Of a stretch of 64,000 nucleotides of DNA, positions 12,081 to 22,274 are shown piece after piece; positions within the stretch are counted from its first letter, which is position 1, and every line of letters begins with the position of its first letter. This DNA is from Rhyacophila brunnea (taxonomy: Eukaryota; Arthropoda; Insecta; Trichoptera; Rhyacophilidae). The notes beneath the pieces were generated by a model that was given only the letters and a program-made list of their open reading frames with translations, was not told the origin of the DNA and searched no databases. Both the position numbers and the translations under genes were made by a program. The stretch is taken from assembly GCA_022495005.1 (NCBI GenBank), contig JAGYXB010001962.1, positions 1,178,001 to 1,242,000 of the forward strand, written 5' to 3'.

Positions 12081-12506
12081 CGGGCGCCTCCCATCGAGGC
12101 GTTCCCTACCTGCGCGCGCCGGCGTCTCAGCTGGACGGCGAGGAGAGGGTCGCCTGGTTGGGAAAATAAGGCGCTACGCAGCCCCCCATGGTTCCGCCAC
12201 AACAACCCGGCGACAAACAGCCACCCCGCATGGTCAGGACCCCCCCGCCCAACGCCACTATTAGCAGCTCCGCAAAATAGAAGACCCCTGCTCCCCACAC
12301 CCAAACCGACCAACTCCCATATTAATATCCCCAGAAACACCCACAACCTCCCCTTAATAAACCAATACAACAACGGCCCCTCAATATTCAATACAGACCG
12401 CAGGTACATCGCCAACCTCCAGGAACTTTGCACAGGCATGAAAAACCTGCTCCAGGTAGCCAATTCCACTCTCGCAGCAATCTGCACACCCCCCAATAAT
12501 TACTGA
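12015..12506 (+). CDS. Possible ORF1 of the LINE, no recognised domain
   Basis: Open for 164 codons from just after a TAG inside the left inverted repeat to a TGA 58 bases before ORF2. No suitable in-frame ATG is seen near the start. The first two thirds is arginine- and proline-rich and probably low in information because the DNA is GC-rich. The last third (ending RYIANLQELCTGMKNLLQVA, then STLAAICTPPNNY) looks more like a real helical protein. No zinc knuckle or RRM is visible, so it could be the C-terminus of a truncated Jockey ORF1 or fortuitous. The opposite-strand 156-codon frame at 12026-12496 is treated as its shadow. Confidence 0.3.
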   Translation, partial: RGTSHSHRILSPSHRGRRLQSTRAPPIEAFPTCARRRLSWTARRGSPGWENKALRSPPWFRHNNPATNSHPAWSGPPRPTPLLAAPQNRRPLLPTPKPTNSHINIPRNTHNLPLINQYNNGPSIFNTDRRYIANLQELCTGMKNLLQVANSTLAAICTPPNNY

Positions 12507-12564
12507 TCCTTTCCCACATCCCCAACAAAAACTACCTTCCACGACTAAATATCTAAAACCTTCA

Positions 12565-13005
12565 ATGGCTACTAAGATACTACCTTCTTCTCTCCAGATA
12601 GCATTCTGGAATGCTTCAGGAGCTGTCCACAGGGACAAACAGGAAATTACCAACTTCCTAGAGGACCACGACATAGACATCTTCTTGATAAACGAAACGT
12701 CTCTCAAACCACATACGACAGTTAACTTCCCCAATTATAACATCTACAGGACCGACAGACTCACGAACAAAGGAGGCGGAACAGCCATCCTCATCAAATC
12801 GACAATAGACCATTGCCCCCCAAGCTCACCAACAACATCAACCCCTCCACACTCCCTCCCAATAGAATCCACCTCAGTTTTAGTCAACACAAAAAACTAC
12901 GGACTAGTACAGTTCACCGCAGTGTACTGCCCCCCCAAGTCCAAAATACAGCAGTCAGACCTGCACGACCTAACATCCCGAATTTCCCCATATCAATCAT
13001 TGCTG
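12565..13005 (+). CDS. LINE ORF2 N-terminus: apurinic-like endonuclease (part)
   Basis: Starts at an ATG. LQIAFWNASG, then FLEDHDIDIFLINETSL and NIYRTDRLTNKGGGTAILIK, are the first motifs of the exonuclease-endonuclease-phosphatase domain of Jockey-clade LINEs, which nicks target DNA to prime reverse transcription. Near 13000 the sensible frame changes by a single-base deletion; the rest of the domain (IIAGDFNAKH, SDHKP) continues in the frame of the next entry. The open frame physically runs to 13101, but the last part is out of register. Confidence 0.8.
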
Positions 13006-15203
13006 GTGACTTTAACGCTAAACATTCCGCTTGGAACAGCACAACCACCACAGCTAGAGGCAAGGAAATTCATCAATACACAGAGAACTCAGAGACGGTA
13101 ATCGTAGCTTCATCAGAACCCACCATCTACACACCAGGCCGCCAATCCAACATCATAGACTTTGCACTCCTTAGAAACACTAGCTATATTCCGATAATCA
13201 GAGTAACTGACGAGCTTAACTCAGACCACAAACCCATCCTACTGTACTTGGGAGACCCAGTAGACCCTCTTGCCACACTCCCGGACAACACCAGATATAA
13301 GACATCTTGGGAAGAATTCGGAGCTTACCTGGAAGAACACCTCACACCGCACACCTTACTCACCAACGAACTAGCCATAGATACCGCGATAATGGATCTC
13401 ACTCAGAAAATCCATGAAGCAATTAAGACAGCTTCTACACCCTCAAATCCAATCACCAAACACAGACTTGACCTACCTAAACACATCAAACTTCTCATCA
13501 CAGAAAAAAACAGACACAGAAAACTAGGGCAACGCACAGGCGACCCCCAGGAATTCGCTCGAGCCAAACAACTCAAAGCGAAAATAGACCACGAAATCTT
13601 AGGTTACGTCCAAAGTAGATGGAATAGCAAGTTACAAGACCTTGTAAAAGGCAGCCAACCTTTCTGGTCACTCACCAAGATTCTAAGGCTCTCAAAATGC
13701 CCAATAACACCACTAACCGGACCCAAAGGGCCAGTATTCACTAACGCAGATAAAGCCACTTTCTTCGCGGACAGCATCCAAGACCAATTCTTTCCTAACG
13801 CCATAGACCGCTCGGACGCCGAAACTAGAAGACACGTAAACGCAATTATTAGAGAAGCCGGTGCCATTCTCAACTCAACACCTAGTCCTTCACCAACACC
13901 ACTAACAGCTGTTACTAAAGACGAAACAGACTACTTGATCAAGCGGATAAACAACCGCAAAGCACCAGGCAACGACGGGATTAGCAATCTCATACTTAAA
14001 ATGCTCCCAGACAAAGGCACTGAGGCCCTAACAAACATCCTCAATGCTTGTATGGACCTACAGTATTTCCCAGACGCCTGGAAATCAGCCGACGTAATAC
14101 TCATACCTAAACCAGGTAAGAACCTCAAGCTCCCACAAAACCATAGACCGATTAGCCTGCTCCCCCCAATGAGCAAGATACTGGAAAGAGCCATAAATTC
14201 AAGACTTAAAAGCATTATCCAAGAGAAAGAACTCATCCCCGATGTACAACACGGCTTCAGACAGGGACACTCTACCAACCACCAACTATTACGCACCTCG
14301 GAATACATCATAGACGTCCTCAACCATCACACATTCACAGTAGGATTATTTCTAGACATAGCCAAGGCCTTCGACAAAGTCTGGATCGAAGGCCTCATAG
14401 TTAAACTAGCCAGAGCAGGAATCGACCTCCCCATGATAAAAATCTTAAACTCATTTCTGACAGACAGACAATTCACGGTTAAATACCACGGTATCAGATC
14501 AACAACACGTACTCCTACCGCCGGAGTCCCCCAAGGTTTAGTTTTAGCCCCTACCCTCTACAACCTATTCACCAGGGACATTCCCATCCCACCTAACTCC
14601 CACTCAAATTCATGTCTAGTAGCTCAGTACGCTGACGATACCGCAATTCTAGCCAAATCCATCAACAGAAACCAAGCCGTAAAGATAGTACAGAAAGCAG
14701 CAGAAAACATCTCGCTATGGTGTAAGAAATGGCGCATCAAAGTCAACGCTGAAAAAAGTGCGGCAATAGTATTCTCACACCGCACCAACCCACACAGCGC
14801 ACGCGCCAAACCCCTTCACATGAACAACACGAACATCCCCTGGACCAACACAGTAAAGTATCTAGGCCTCCACTTAGACAAACATCTTACCTTCTTCAAA
14901 CACATAAATGTCAAAGACAGACAAGCCAGAATAGTCAAGGCAAGACTCAACCCAATGATAGGCAAACGCAGCAAACTATCCCTCAGAGGAAAACGTCTCC
15001 TATACACGGCAATTATAAGACCAATCATGACGTATGCCTGCCCTATCTGGGCACACGGAAGCCCCAATCTAATCAAAAAACTTCAGACTGTACAAAATGT
15101 AGCCCTACGCTCGATCACAAATGCTCCCTCCTACGTCAGAGGGAAAACCCTCCACAACGACCTAGAAATAGAACCCCTAGCATATACAAAAACTAGCAAT
15201 TAA
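12990..15203 (+). CDS. LINE ORF2: endonuclease C-part and Jockey-like reverse transcriptase
   Basis: This frame (open from 12813) carries the endonuclease ending GDFNAKHSAWNS, IIDFALL and LNSDHKPILLY. A linker follows, then the reverse transcriptase with NNRKAPGNDGISN, KNLKLPQNHRPISLL, QHGFRQGHST, FLDIAKAFDKVW, TAGVPQGLVLAPTLYNLF and the catalytic QYADDTAILA. The C-terminal TYACPIWAHGSP block is also present. This is the Jockey-clade order. Two frame breaks are seen: one near 13000, and one near 15190, where an extra A in an A run shifts the frame. The true C-terminus then continues in another frame to a TAA at 15331. The palm motifs are intact, but the copy as read could not give one protein. 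Confidence 0.88.
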   Translation: MSIIAGDFNAKHSAWNSTTTTARGKEIHQYTENSETVIVASSEPTIYTPGRQSNIIDFALLRNTSYIPIIRVTDELNSDHKPILLYLGDPVDPLATLPDNTRYKTSWEEFGAYLEEHLTPHTLLTNELAIDTAIMDLTQKIHEAIKTASTPSNPITKHRLDLPKHIKLLITEKNRHRKLGQRTGDPQEFARAKQLKAKIDHEILGYVQSRWNSKLQDLVKGSQPFWSLTKILRLSKCPITPLTGPKGPVFTNADKATFFADSIQDQFFPNAIDRSDAETRRHVNAIIREAGAILNSTPSPSPTPLTAVTKDETDYLIKRINNRKAPGNDGISNLILKMLPDKGTEALTNILNACMDLQYFPDAWKSADVILIPKPGKNLKLPQNHRPISLLPPMSKILERAINSRLKSIIQEKELIPDVQHGFRQGHSTNHQLLRTSEYIIDVLNHHTFTVGLFLDIAKAFDKVWIEGLIVKLARAGIDLPMIKILNSFLTDRQFTVKYHGIRSTTRTPTAGVPQGLVLAPTLYNLFTRDIPIPPNSHSNSCLVAQYADDTAILAKSINRNQAVKIVQKAAENISLWCKKWRIKVNAEKSAAIVFSHRTNPHSARAKPLHMNNTNIPWTNTVKYLGLHLDKHLTFFKHINVKDRQARIVKARLNPMIGKRSKLSLRGKRLLYTAIIRPIMTYACPIWAHGSPNLIKKLQTVQNVALRSITNAPSYVRGKTLHNDLEIEPLAYTKTSN

Positions 15204-15333
15204 ATTCTACGACTCCATAACAAACCACCCCAACCCCTCAATCAGGAACCTAAACGACTATGACATAAACGACATCACCGAGTTAAACAGACCAAGAACC
15301 ATACTAAGATGCAACCCCCCGCAACCACCATAA
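15194..15333 (+). pseudogene. LINE ORF2 C-terminal tail in shifted frame
   Basis: After the A-run frameshift the + frame reads LAIKFYDSITNHPNPSIRN and then RPRTILRCNPPQPP before TAA. This matches the end expected of Jockey-type ORF2 proteins (AIKFYDSIxxHPNP). It belongs with the preceding CDS. Confidence 0.65.
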
Positions 15334-16140
15334 GAAATATATGTATTACAAATCCACAGGCCAGAAGCAGAAGCAGCAGCAACAGACGTCTACACCCAGG
15401 ACCCCCCAACACTTCTGCTTAATTTTTTCAGATCCCCGGCAGACACTGATGACATATCCAACCTGGAATCACCACAACCAGGACACATCAACACTCCACC
15501 TCTAAAACCGGAGCCAAGCAGCCCAAGACGTCTAAACACAACCAAGGACAACCACTAATACCAATTCCTTTTCATAAAAAAATCACAGCGGTGGGGTTTT
15601 TGGCCTAGAGTATTGCACAAACCACTCTCGGAGGTTTTCACCCCATCGCGGTTCACTTTTTGATGAACGAACAGGCTTAACTGATTCCCTGATAAAGTAT
15701 ATACTCTTCTTTTCTCTTCTCATCGACTTCGCTCGAGCTGGTGACTGGTGCACGCCTTACTCCGAAACTCGCTACCTCGCAACCTTCTCAACCCGATGTC
15801 GAAGCCAATGAACCCAGATGTACCAAAAGGATCCCGGTCGGGCGGCGGGATGATCGATGCGTTGGAAACAAGGACGGCGATGCGGTGGGTGCGGTGTGGG
15901 CCGGGGCGGTGGCCCGAGATCATGGGAACTTAGAAAGGAAAAAAAAAAAAATTCTTCAAATAAAATCAATTAGTAACTTCTAAAATCAAACCTTACTAAA
16001 CAACACCCTTGCATTAAAGGTATAAACCTCTCCCGGTCCTCCTCAAGAACCGAGGACTTGATATTGAAATTAAAAATAAAATCGCACACGTAAAATCATA
16101 CAATCCTATAATACAGATAACTAATACAGATGAAGGGGAT
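15334..16140 (+). other. LINE 3' region and A-rich tail
   Basis: No protein that I recognise, although one frame stays open to 15558. A strong inverted pair (GGTGGGGTTTTTGGC near 15591 and GGTTTTCACCCCATCGCGG near 15633) could form a hairpin. An A-run at 15937-15951 may be the LINE poly(A) tail; downstream sequence (AGTCAAGTCAAGTC at 16180) is different in character. Confidence 0.45.
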
Positions 16141-16371
16141 GTGGGAATAGCTCGGGTGCCCCGAAACCGAGGATTATCTCAAGTCAAGTCAAGTCAAAAA
16201 AATACCATAATAAAGCTCCGAGGACGAACAATACCAATAACATTCGTTATATTGTTAAAATGCAAAGATAACAGGACTCTACTGGGTGTTGATTTCATTG
16301 AAAATGCTGCAATGGTGCTCAACTTACCGCAGCAGACTTGGCACTTTTTCGTGGACTGTAGGCGACTGTAG
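16141..16371 (+). pseudogene. Retropepsin-like fragment (Gypsy-type protease C-terminus)
   Basis: The 76-codon frame contains IKLRGRTIPITFVILLKC followed by RTLLGVDFIENAAMVLNLPQ and TWHF. This is the C-terminal half of the aspartic protease found at the pol start of many insect Gypsy-like elements (xLLGxDFL...AGIVLNLPxxxWxF). The active-site DTGA half is absent and the frame runs straight into the right inverted repeat. It indicates that an LTR-retroelement piece forms the right flank of the composite. Confidence 0.6.
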
Positions 16372-16430
16372 GCGACGGCCTCGGTGCGAGGGAGAAAGTA
16401 TTCGGTGCAAGGGAGAGGTCCCGCGCTACA
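16350..16430 (-). repeat. Right terminal inverted repeat of composite
   Basis: Inverted copy of 12010-12080, ending GGTCCCGCGCTACA. It contains an internal repeat of GGCGACTGTA, making it about 12 bp longer than the left copy. Confidence 0.85.
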
Positions 16431-16432
16431 AT

Positions 16433-16560
16433 ATATATTTTCTAAAAAGTGTCTTTCAAAATTATGTATTTTCAATAATTAGAATGGTACATACTTAAAT
16501 CTTGTGAATTATTCTATGATTGAAAGAAATAGTTAATTAAAAATTATTAGCAAGTTCGAG
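16433..16560. repeat. Fragment of tRNA-bearing repeat family, right of insertion
   Basis: AAAGTGTCTTTCAAAATTATG and AATGGTACAT...GAATTATTC...GAAAGAAATAGTTAATTA resemble 49430-49580 and 51700-51950. It pairs with 11880-12009 as the other half of an interrupted copy. Confidence 0.5.
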
Positions 16561-17230
16561 TAAGTTACATCATAAAATATTGGAGACATCCGTGACGTCG
16601 GTTAGTAATTGAAGTAATAGGTACCTACTTTGATTTAATAAACAATAACCGATTGCCAATAGTAGCTTGATTTGGAAGAACGCTGATGAGCAGGTGTTAA
16701 AAGGAAAATAGTTAAAATGTGTCGTAATTAGTATGTCACCTCGTAACATAGTGGATAATGCGCGGACGGGGTGCAACGCGGTAATATGCTTAAAGACATT
16801 TTTCCTCTATGAAAAAGTGCTCAGCATGTTAGACAGTCAAAAAATAATATTTTTTGGGAAATTTTGGCACGCCTACGTTAAAAGGTTCGCCAACCCTGAC
16901 TAAGATAACCAAAATCCACCTCAATAATTACGTGACACTCAGTGTTTTTCAACACAAAACTATTACAATTTTTTAAAGCCTTGATAGAGATATACCTACA
17001 TGATCGATATTGATTTTATGATATTTCTGTCGATTAAAGATATTTATCATAATTAAGAAATACTGTGATTACTGATTATTATTAAGTTGTAGGTGTAGAT
17101 GTAGATAATAAACGATAAGTTACATATTTTTCGTATATTTTTATTGATAATATCAGATATATACCGGAGCTTTACGTTTTAATGATTGATAAGAGAACAC
17201 CTGCAAATATATGGAGATAAGAGCTTATAA
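16561..17230. other. AT-rich spacer, repeat fragments
   Basis: No gene seen. 16570-16700 resembles, inverted, the segment near 49190-49340 (GATTTGGAAGAACGCTGATG and its counterpart), so part of the same dispersed family. Confidence 0.45.
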
Positions 17231-17743
17231 GGCATAAAGCCCATCAAGACGGACGAGCGGGCGCAGTCGGCGTAAGAAGCGTATATTCATAACCATAATC
17301 ACACGCCTCTTGCCGCGCATTACCCTTCACCTATGTAATAAGGGGCCCAAGAAGCACAAAAAAAATATTATTACAGCGTCTTTCATAACAAAGCAATAAA
17401 AATATTATATTATTTCTCGGGGCTTGTAATTAAATATCGGACACGCAATAACTAAACAAAGCGTACACTGTTCTTAATAATGGCTTCTCGCCCGTCTTAT
17501 CGACGACGCTTCGAGGAGCGTGATTTTGCTTGCTGTGTTCAATGAATGGACTCCATTGTATTTTCGTTAAATCGTATCGCTGAGAAGCGAAAAACGGTGA
17601 CTCATGCGGCACGCGGGCACAAGGCGTCGTCAAATCCAATGTGCGCCGGCGTATTTGATTACGTTGTATTTTCGACGATTTACGCGCCACTTGTAGAAAT
17701 TTTGCGCGAGCGCCCCACTCGCTGCGTCAATAGGCTTTATGTC
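17231..17743. repeat. Harbinger-like MITE, family G, copy 1
   Basis: Left end GGCATAAAGCCCAT and right end ATAGGCTTTATGTC are inverted, with TAA on both sides as target duplication. Interior words GAGCGGGCGCAGTCGGCG and GCATTACCCTTCACCTATGT are shared with a 553-bp copy at 34977-35529. The frames at 17430-17746 are not convincing coding sequence. Confidence 0.75.
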
Positions 17744-17942
17744 TAATACCTACCTACACGCTCGTATATCTAAGCATGTGATTATAATTTGATAAATGAC
17801 AAACCAGAACTGAAGAAACAATATTGAAAAAATAGTTTTATCAGCAACGAGATGAGTTTTGAGCCAGTGTAGTAGTGCTAAAAAGATAGTGCCGGGTTGT
17901 TATTAAAAAAAAATCATAATTACAACCTCAGTGGGTGTGGTC

Positions 17943-18953
17943 CAGTGGTTCTAACGTGAAATGTAATTGTGGCCGCACAATTGACATTGACAGTTCTATG
18001 GAAACGTCTCGTGGCCGCACCAAATTTCACTTTTGTTTTGATTGAAAAGATTAAAACTAAATTTTATTTACTAAAAAATTGGATCAATTTATTTATATAC
18101 AAGTCCATTTAATAAAAGACATTTGAACATTTTAGTACATATCTATTTATTTAAAAATAATGCAAATAGAAATTTCCTCAATACTTCTTTTTTCCAATGC
18201 GAGCTGCATGGCTGCTTCTATGTTTACACAGTGATGCCCGAGACAAAATGCAGCCCCTGGGCAGCGCCATAATGCCGCCCCATTTTTGCATAAGTACCTA
18301 CAATATTTTTTATCATCCATGTTCGTGCCGTTTCTGGTAACCAATGACGTCGAAGGGCAACGGAAGTAAACTAGACATCGCGAACGCGATAAAAATTACA
18401 GTCCTGTTAAACCTTTTATGTAAATTAATACATTTCATTTCCAACCAGTGAGGTGATTTTTTTAAAGGAAAGATATTTTCGTTATTAAGTAGGTACTCAG
18501 TTTAGGTAGGTAGCTATTTCTATATATACCTACCAAATGATTCTCCTCGATATGCCGCCCTTCGAGTAACCGCCGCACCCAAGCGACGCTCAATCTGTCT
18601 ACCCCCATGGGACGTCACTGCGTTTACATCTGTCAACCCTGGCTCCGATATTTGTTTTTTATGAAGTGCATTACACTGAATGATCTTTCACAGTACCTAT
18701 ACAGTAGTAGGAGAAATCGACAATATTTATAAAGAAATTTTTGCTAATTCTTTGAATTGTCTTGATTCTTAGTCAACGTATAACTTCGACCAAAATTTTT
18801 CAACCGTGGTATTATTAAAATGGTTTTAAGTGTTGGTCATGACTTTTTCCAATAACGCATGGTTAACATTAGCTCAGTAAATTAAATTAAATACTGAAAA
18901 TGATGTTGGTGGCCGCAGCAAAATCCTCTGGTGGCCGCACATTAGAACCACTG
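17943..18953. repeat. hAT relic, family H, copy 1
   Basis: CAGTGGTTCTAACGT at the left and AGAACCACTG at the right are inverted, each next to GTGGCCGCAC-type sequence. A minus frame at 18147-18344 ends EAAMQLALEKR, the tail seen after the hAT dimerisation domain. The second copy at 45385-46068 keeps the dimerisation domain itself. No intact transposase. Confidence 0.65.
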
Positions 18954-19279
18954 GTCTATTCTATACTTATCGACCGCTAAAGTGATACATATTATCAAAA
19001 TTAGGTTAGGTTTGTATCACAGTATTAGCACTTTACGTTACGTAACGTACTTTACTTTACGTAACAATTACAATAAGTTGGTTGTAATTGTTGCAATAAG
19101 CGCTATAAATTTTAACAGCAGCAAGATAGGTGCTGTTAAAATATAACATTTATTGCAACAATTACAATCAACTTCTTGTAATTATTACAATAAGTGCTAA
19201 TACTTTGATACAAACCTACCCTAAGTTTGGTAATATTTATCACTTTAGTGGTCGATAACTATAATAGAGTAGACTCGCA
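18952..19279. repeat. TIR MITE, family F, copy 2
   Basis: GGTCTATTCTATACTTATCG at the left is mirrored by CGATAACTATAATAGAGTAGAC at the right. It starts directly at the end of the preceding hAT relic and shares GTAATTGTTGCAATAAG-type interior with the other copies. Confidence 0.65.
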
Positions 19280-19313
19280 GGCGCGCACATGAAAAAATGG
19301 TATGGGGTCCATT

Positions 19314-19573
19314 GGGTCTATTCCATACACAAGGTTGATTATCGACCGTTAAAGCGATACATATTATCACTTTATCATATTTATGTAGTGAGGTCATGGC
19401 CCCCACAAGGAAGGGGCTGACTGGGCTCTAGCCTGGGGGGCCGGCGTGGCGAGTCGACCAAACAAGTGAAATAAAACACTCTAAAATTGTTAAAATAGTG
19501 CTAATAATTCGATACAAACCTACCCTAGATAGCTGCCGTAGAGGCCGAAAAGGAGTTTTGTGTATAGAATGGG
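19314..19573. repeat. TIR MITE, family F, copy 3, interrupted
   Basis: GGGTCTATTCCATACACAAG at the left and TGTGTATAGAATGGG at the right. The interior is broken by a fragment of MITE family I around 19394-19458 (TCATGGCCCCCACA, TAGCCTGGGGGGCC, GGCGTGGCGAGTCGACC). Confidence 0.6.
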
Positions 19574-19904
19574 TGGTTTATGATTTTTAGATAACAGGAT
19601 TGGTGGGGTTAACAAAATCTAGTTGACGCCACCCAGGGAACTTAGAAATAATGGGAACTGAAATACCTAACGGGTAAGGAGTAGCAGGTAACCGATATCG
19701 AGTAAAAAAGAATCTGGGATAAACTTAAACACGTGTAAAGAATACGTCATACGTCGAATACTGACAACTGCTCTCGGTTTATGCATTAATGCTCATTTAA
19801 TATTTGTGTATTACACACACTATTGCACATGCATTTCATTTTCGTAGGACACTCACACAGAAGGTGTGTTAATGCTAGTGTATTATTTATCATGTAACTC
19901 ATCT

Positions 19905-20060
19905 ATCCAAATCAAACCATTCCCTGTGTGAACACGACAGACGCGTCAGTATGACCACTCTATAGAACAATGACAGGTCATATATAGACAACAACGGGAG
20001 GGGCGGAAAAAGTAGGACCAGTCGTTGTGAATGTATCGGCTTTCTACTTGAGTCGGCAAT
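19905..20060. repeat. Dispersed repeat, copy at 40258-40440
   Basis: GACAGACGCGTCAGTATGA, CACTCTATAGA, AATGACAGGTCAT, AGTAGGACCAGTCGT and AATGTATCGGCTT are shared in order with 40258-40440. Function unknown; non-coding. Confidence 0.6.
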
Positions 20061-20834
20061 GAGTTACCTAATAATAGTGGGTATTAATTATCCGTAAATA
20101 ATTTCAGTCTTTAAAAATTTACATTTTGGACATTTGCGTGTAGAGCAGAATTATTTCCAATTTAATGGTAAATGTTATACAACAAATTTAGGCTTAGAAA
20201 TGGGCAACTGTCTGTCATCTTTAATAACAAAGTTCTTCATGGACTTTTAGAAATTATTATATTTGAACACAAAACCGAAATCAGGTATATTGTATATTGG
20301 TTTCCATAATGTGGATGACATACTGTGCTTGTTTATCGGTACAGATACTGATAACTGACCAAATTCCATAACTTTTTTTAAAATCTCTAGATGACAATAT
20401 TAAATCTGTGTGCGAAAGGAAGAGGGCGATGAGTCTGAAATTTGGTAAAATGAGTTGAGTATGCAAAACTTACCTTAATGCATATATGCGTAAAGCAGAA
20501 AAGGGACCAGTCGAATTAACGCCGCTATGTAAGTAAATTTTGTATATTAACAATATGCGATGATTTATTTTTCGTAATATTTCGAAAGCATAAATGCGTT
20601 GAATGTAATCATCTCGCAGGGAACTTTAGTTTTTGTCACACGCCGAAAGGAAGACAGCGTTGAGTCGCGACAACGCCGTATTGCTTTCGACCATTGGCTC
20701 TGTTCACACCAGTTCGAGTTAAACGTCATCGAGTCATCGCTATTTGCTGTTCCCGATTTTAGGCTGTCAAACGTTAAAGTTGGTTATTGTTCTATCTACA
20801 GTTCATTTTTGATAGTAATAATATACTTATTACT

Positions 20835-20898
20835 ATGTCTCGTGAAAGAATCGAATTAATCATGAGGCGTGCGAAGGAAATGTCTCAAAATAATACAG
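20835..20898 (+). CDS. First exon of a gene fragment inside the TIR element
   Basis: ATG opens a frame reading MSRERIELIMRRAKEMSQNN that stops cleanly at ACAG followed by the splice donor GTAAGT, leaving phase 1. The next exon candidate at 21174 follows a TTGCAG acceptor and continues the frame. Charged, helical N-terminus; no family recognised. Could belong to the TIR element's own protein. Confidence 0.5.
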
Positions 20899-21173
20899 GT
20901 AAGTAAACGTCATAACATAACCTCGATATTATTGCAATCATTAAAGTGATGATAATTCTTTAAACCAACAATTTCAACGAATATTTCAATTTTCTCAACA
21001 GTGCTGCACATATTATCATTAGCATTATTTTATAGTTTCAAATTACATTATCATCTTCCATTAGTAGTCATAATGAATTGATTTTTGAAGTGATAGTATT
21101 ACAAGGAAGGTTATTTTAGGTACCTATACTTATCTTTGTTTACTAACTATTGATTATGTTTGTGTTATTGCAG

Positions 21174-21303
21174 TTACTAAAATGGCTACTAATTATGATA
21201 TACTGAATGCTTCTCGGACCAGTAGTCTTACTGAAGAACAGTTGAAAGTAGCCCAAGAAATAGAAGCTACGATGCCATTTTCTGATTCAGGAGATAATAA
21301 TTT
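21174..21303 (+). CDS. Second exon of the fragment, copy a
   Basis: Preceded by TTATTGCAG. In phase with the first exon it reads VTKMATNYDILNASRTSS, LTEEQLKVAQEIEATMPF and SDSGDNN. No donor is found at the end; the sequence passes into a duplicate of the preceding intron. The acidic, serine-rich linker style is like the N-terminal half of many transposon proteins. Family not recognised. Confidence 0.45.
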
Positions 21304-21465
21304 AGCATTATTATATTGTTTTAAATTACAATATTATATTCCATTAGTAGTAAATGACATGCAATGGGTGAAAGGAATTGATTTTTTAAGTACCTGTGTA
21401 ATAGTATTTCGAGGAAGAATGCTTTATATATCTTTATTTACATTGATTGTAAATTGCATGTACAG

Positions 21466-21583
21466 AATTGGGTACTAATTATGATATTATAATGAATGCT
21501 TCTCGGAGAGAAGAACAGTGGAAAATAGCCCAAGAAATAGAAGCCATGATGCCATTTTCTGATTCAAAAGATAATAATGAAGG
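21466..21583 (+). CDS. Second exon, tandem copy b with donor
   Basis: Follows the acceptor ATGTACAG. One frame reads NYDIIMNASRREEQ, WKIAQEIEAMMPF and SDSKDNNE, ending at a GTAAAT donor in phase 1. It is a diverged duplicate of 21174-21303. The intervening sequence 21304-21465 duplicates intron sequence at about 21010-21173, so the unit of duplication is about 290 bp. Confidence 0.45.
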
Positions 21584-21879
21584 TAAATTTAATGGTATTA
21601 AACAACTATGATATTTTAGAGAAATATCAAGACTACCTACTCGAGGATTATTCAATTGTTTAAGTTGCGGAGATTTGTATTCACTATCAATAGATAAATG
21701 ATTTCTTAGTACATCGACCAAAACACAAGCACTTCTACTTAATGAAAGTTCGAGAGACCGAGAGACTAGTACAATCTAGTTAAAAATTGTACGAAAAAAG
21801 ATAATAATTTTGTAGTTAAAGTAATGTACAACGACATGTTTTTAGATTTTGCCTGTCTCTTGAAGGGTCCATCCAGCAG

Positions 21880-22083
21880 GTGAAGTGGTTTCAATTTAAA
21901 AAAAAAAGTGCCGAGGCTAATAACATCCTCTTTAAAAATTGCCTGGATGATTTGCAACAATTCCAGTCAATATCTTTTAGTCGCCGAGGAAGGCATGTTA
22001 TCCTTGAACCTCCCAAATGTTACAGTGGTCCAGTGCAAATTAATAAGGAGAAGAAAAAAGATCTCAGTATTCTACATATTTAA
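21880..22083 (+). pseudogene. Coding-like frame near end of fragment
   Basis: A 67-codon frame reads MKWFQFKKKSAEANN, NCLDDLQQFQSISFSRRGRH and ILEPPKCYSGPVQINKEKKK. The PPKCYxGPxxINxxKKxDL stretch has the look of an internal domain of insect transposon-encoded proteins, but I cannot name the family. It lies inside the TIR element on the same strand as the exons upstream. Confidence 0.35.
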
Positions 22084-22274
22084 TCGATAAAGACTCATGA
22101 GTTTTGCTTGTCAATCCCAGATAAATGTACCATATATAAATCCGGATAATTTTCATGAAAGACTTGACAGGTAGTAGGTATTATGTCTAACTGTGTCAAA
22201 TACGTAACTATAATTTACAATATAAAGTAAAAAATAATATAAAATCATATGCCCTAGTTATTATTTCTAACTGC

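Larger units (their letters stand above)
12010..16430. mobile_element. TIR-bounded composite carrying a Jockey-like LINE
   Basis: A roughly 70-bp sequence beginning TGTAGCGCGGGACCTCTC at 12010 recurs inverted at 16350-16430 with few differences; the right copy has an extra 12-bp GTCGCCTACA-type duplication. ATAT lies on both outer sides. Between them lie an open frame from inside the left repeat (12015-12506), a Jockey-type ORF2 (12565-15333), an A-rich tract at 15937-15951 and a retropepsin-like frame (16141-16371). The class is uncertain: LINEs do not normally have terminal inverted repeats, so nesting of a LINE in a TIR or LTR-derived element is the simplest reading. Confidence 0.7.

Noticed and set aside
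12026..12496. 156-codon minus frame
   Set aside because: Antisense of the GC-rich open + frame at 12015-12506; no domain, composition is what GC-rich antisense gives.
13604..15076. Several 60-130-codon minus frames under the LINE reverse transcriptase
   Set aside because: Shadows of the Jockey RT frame.
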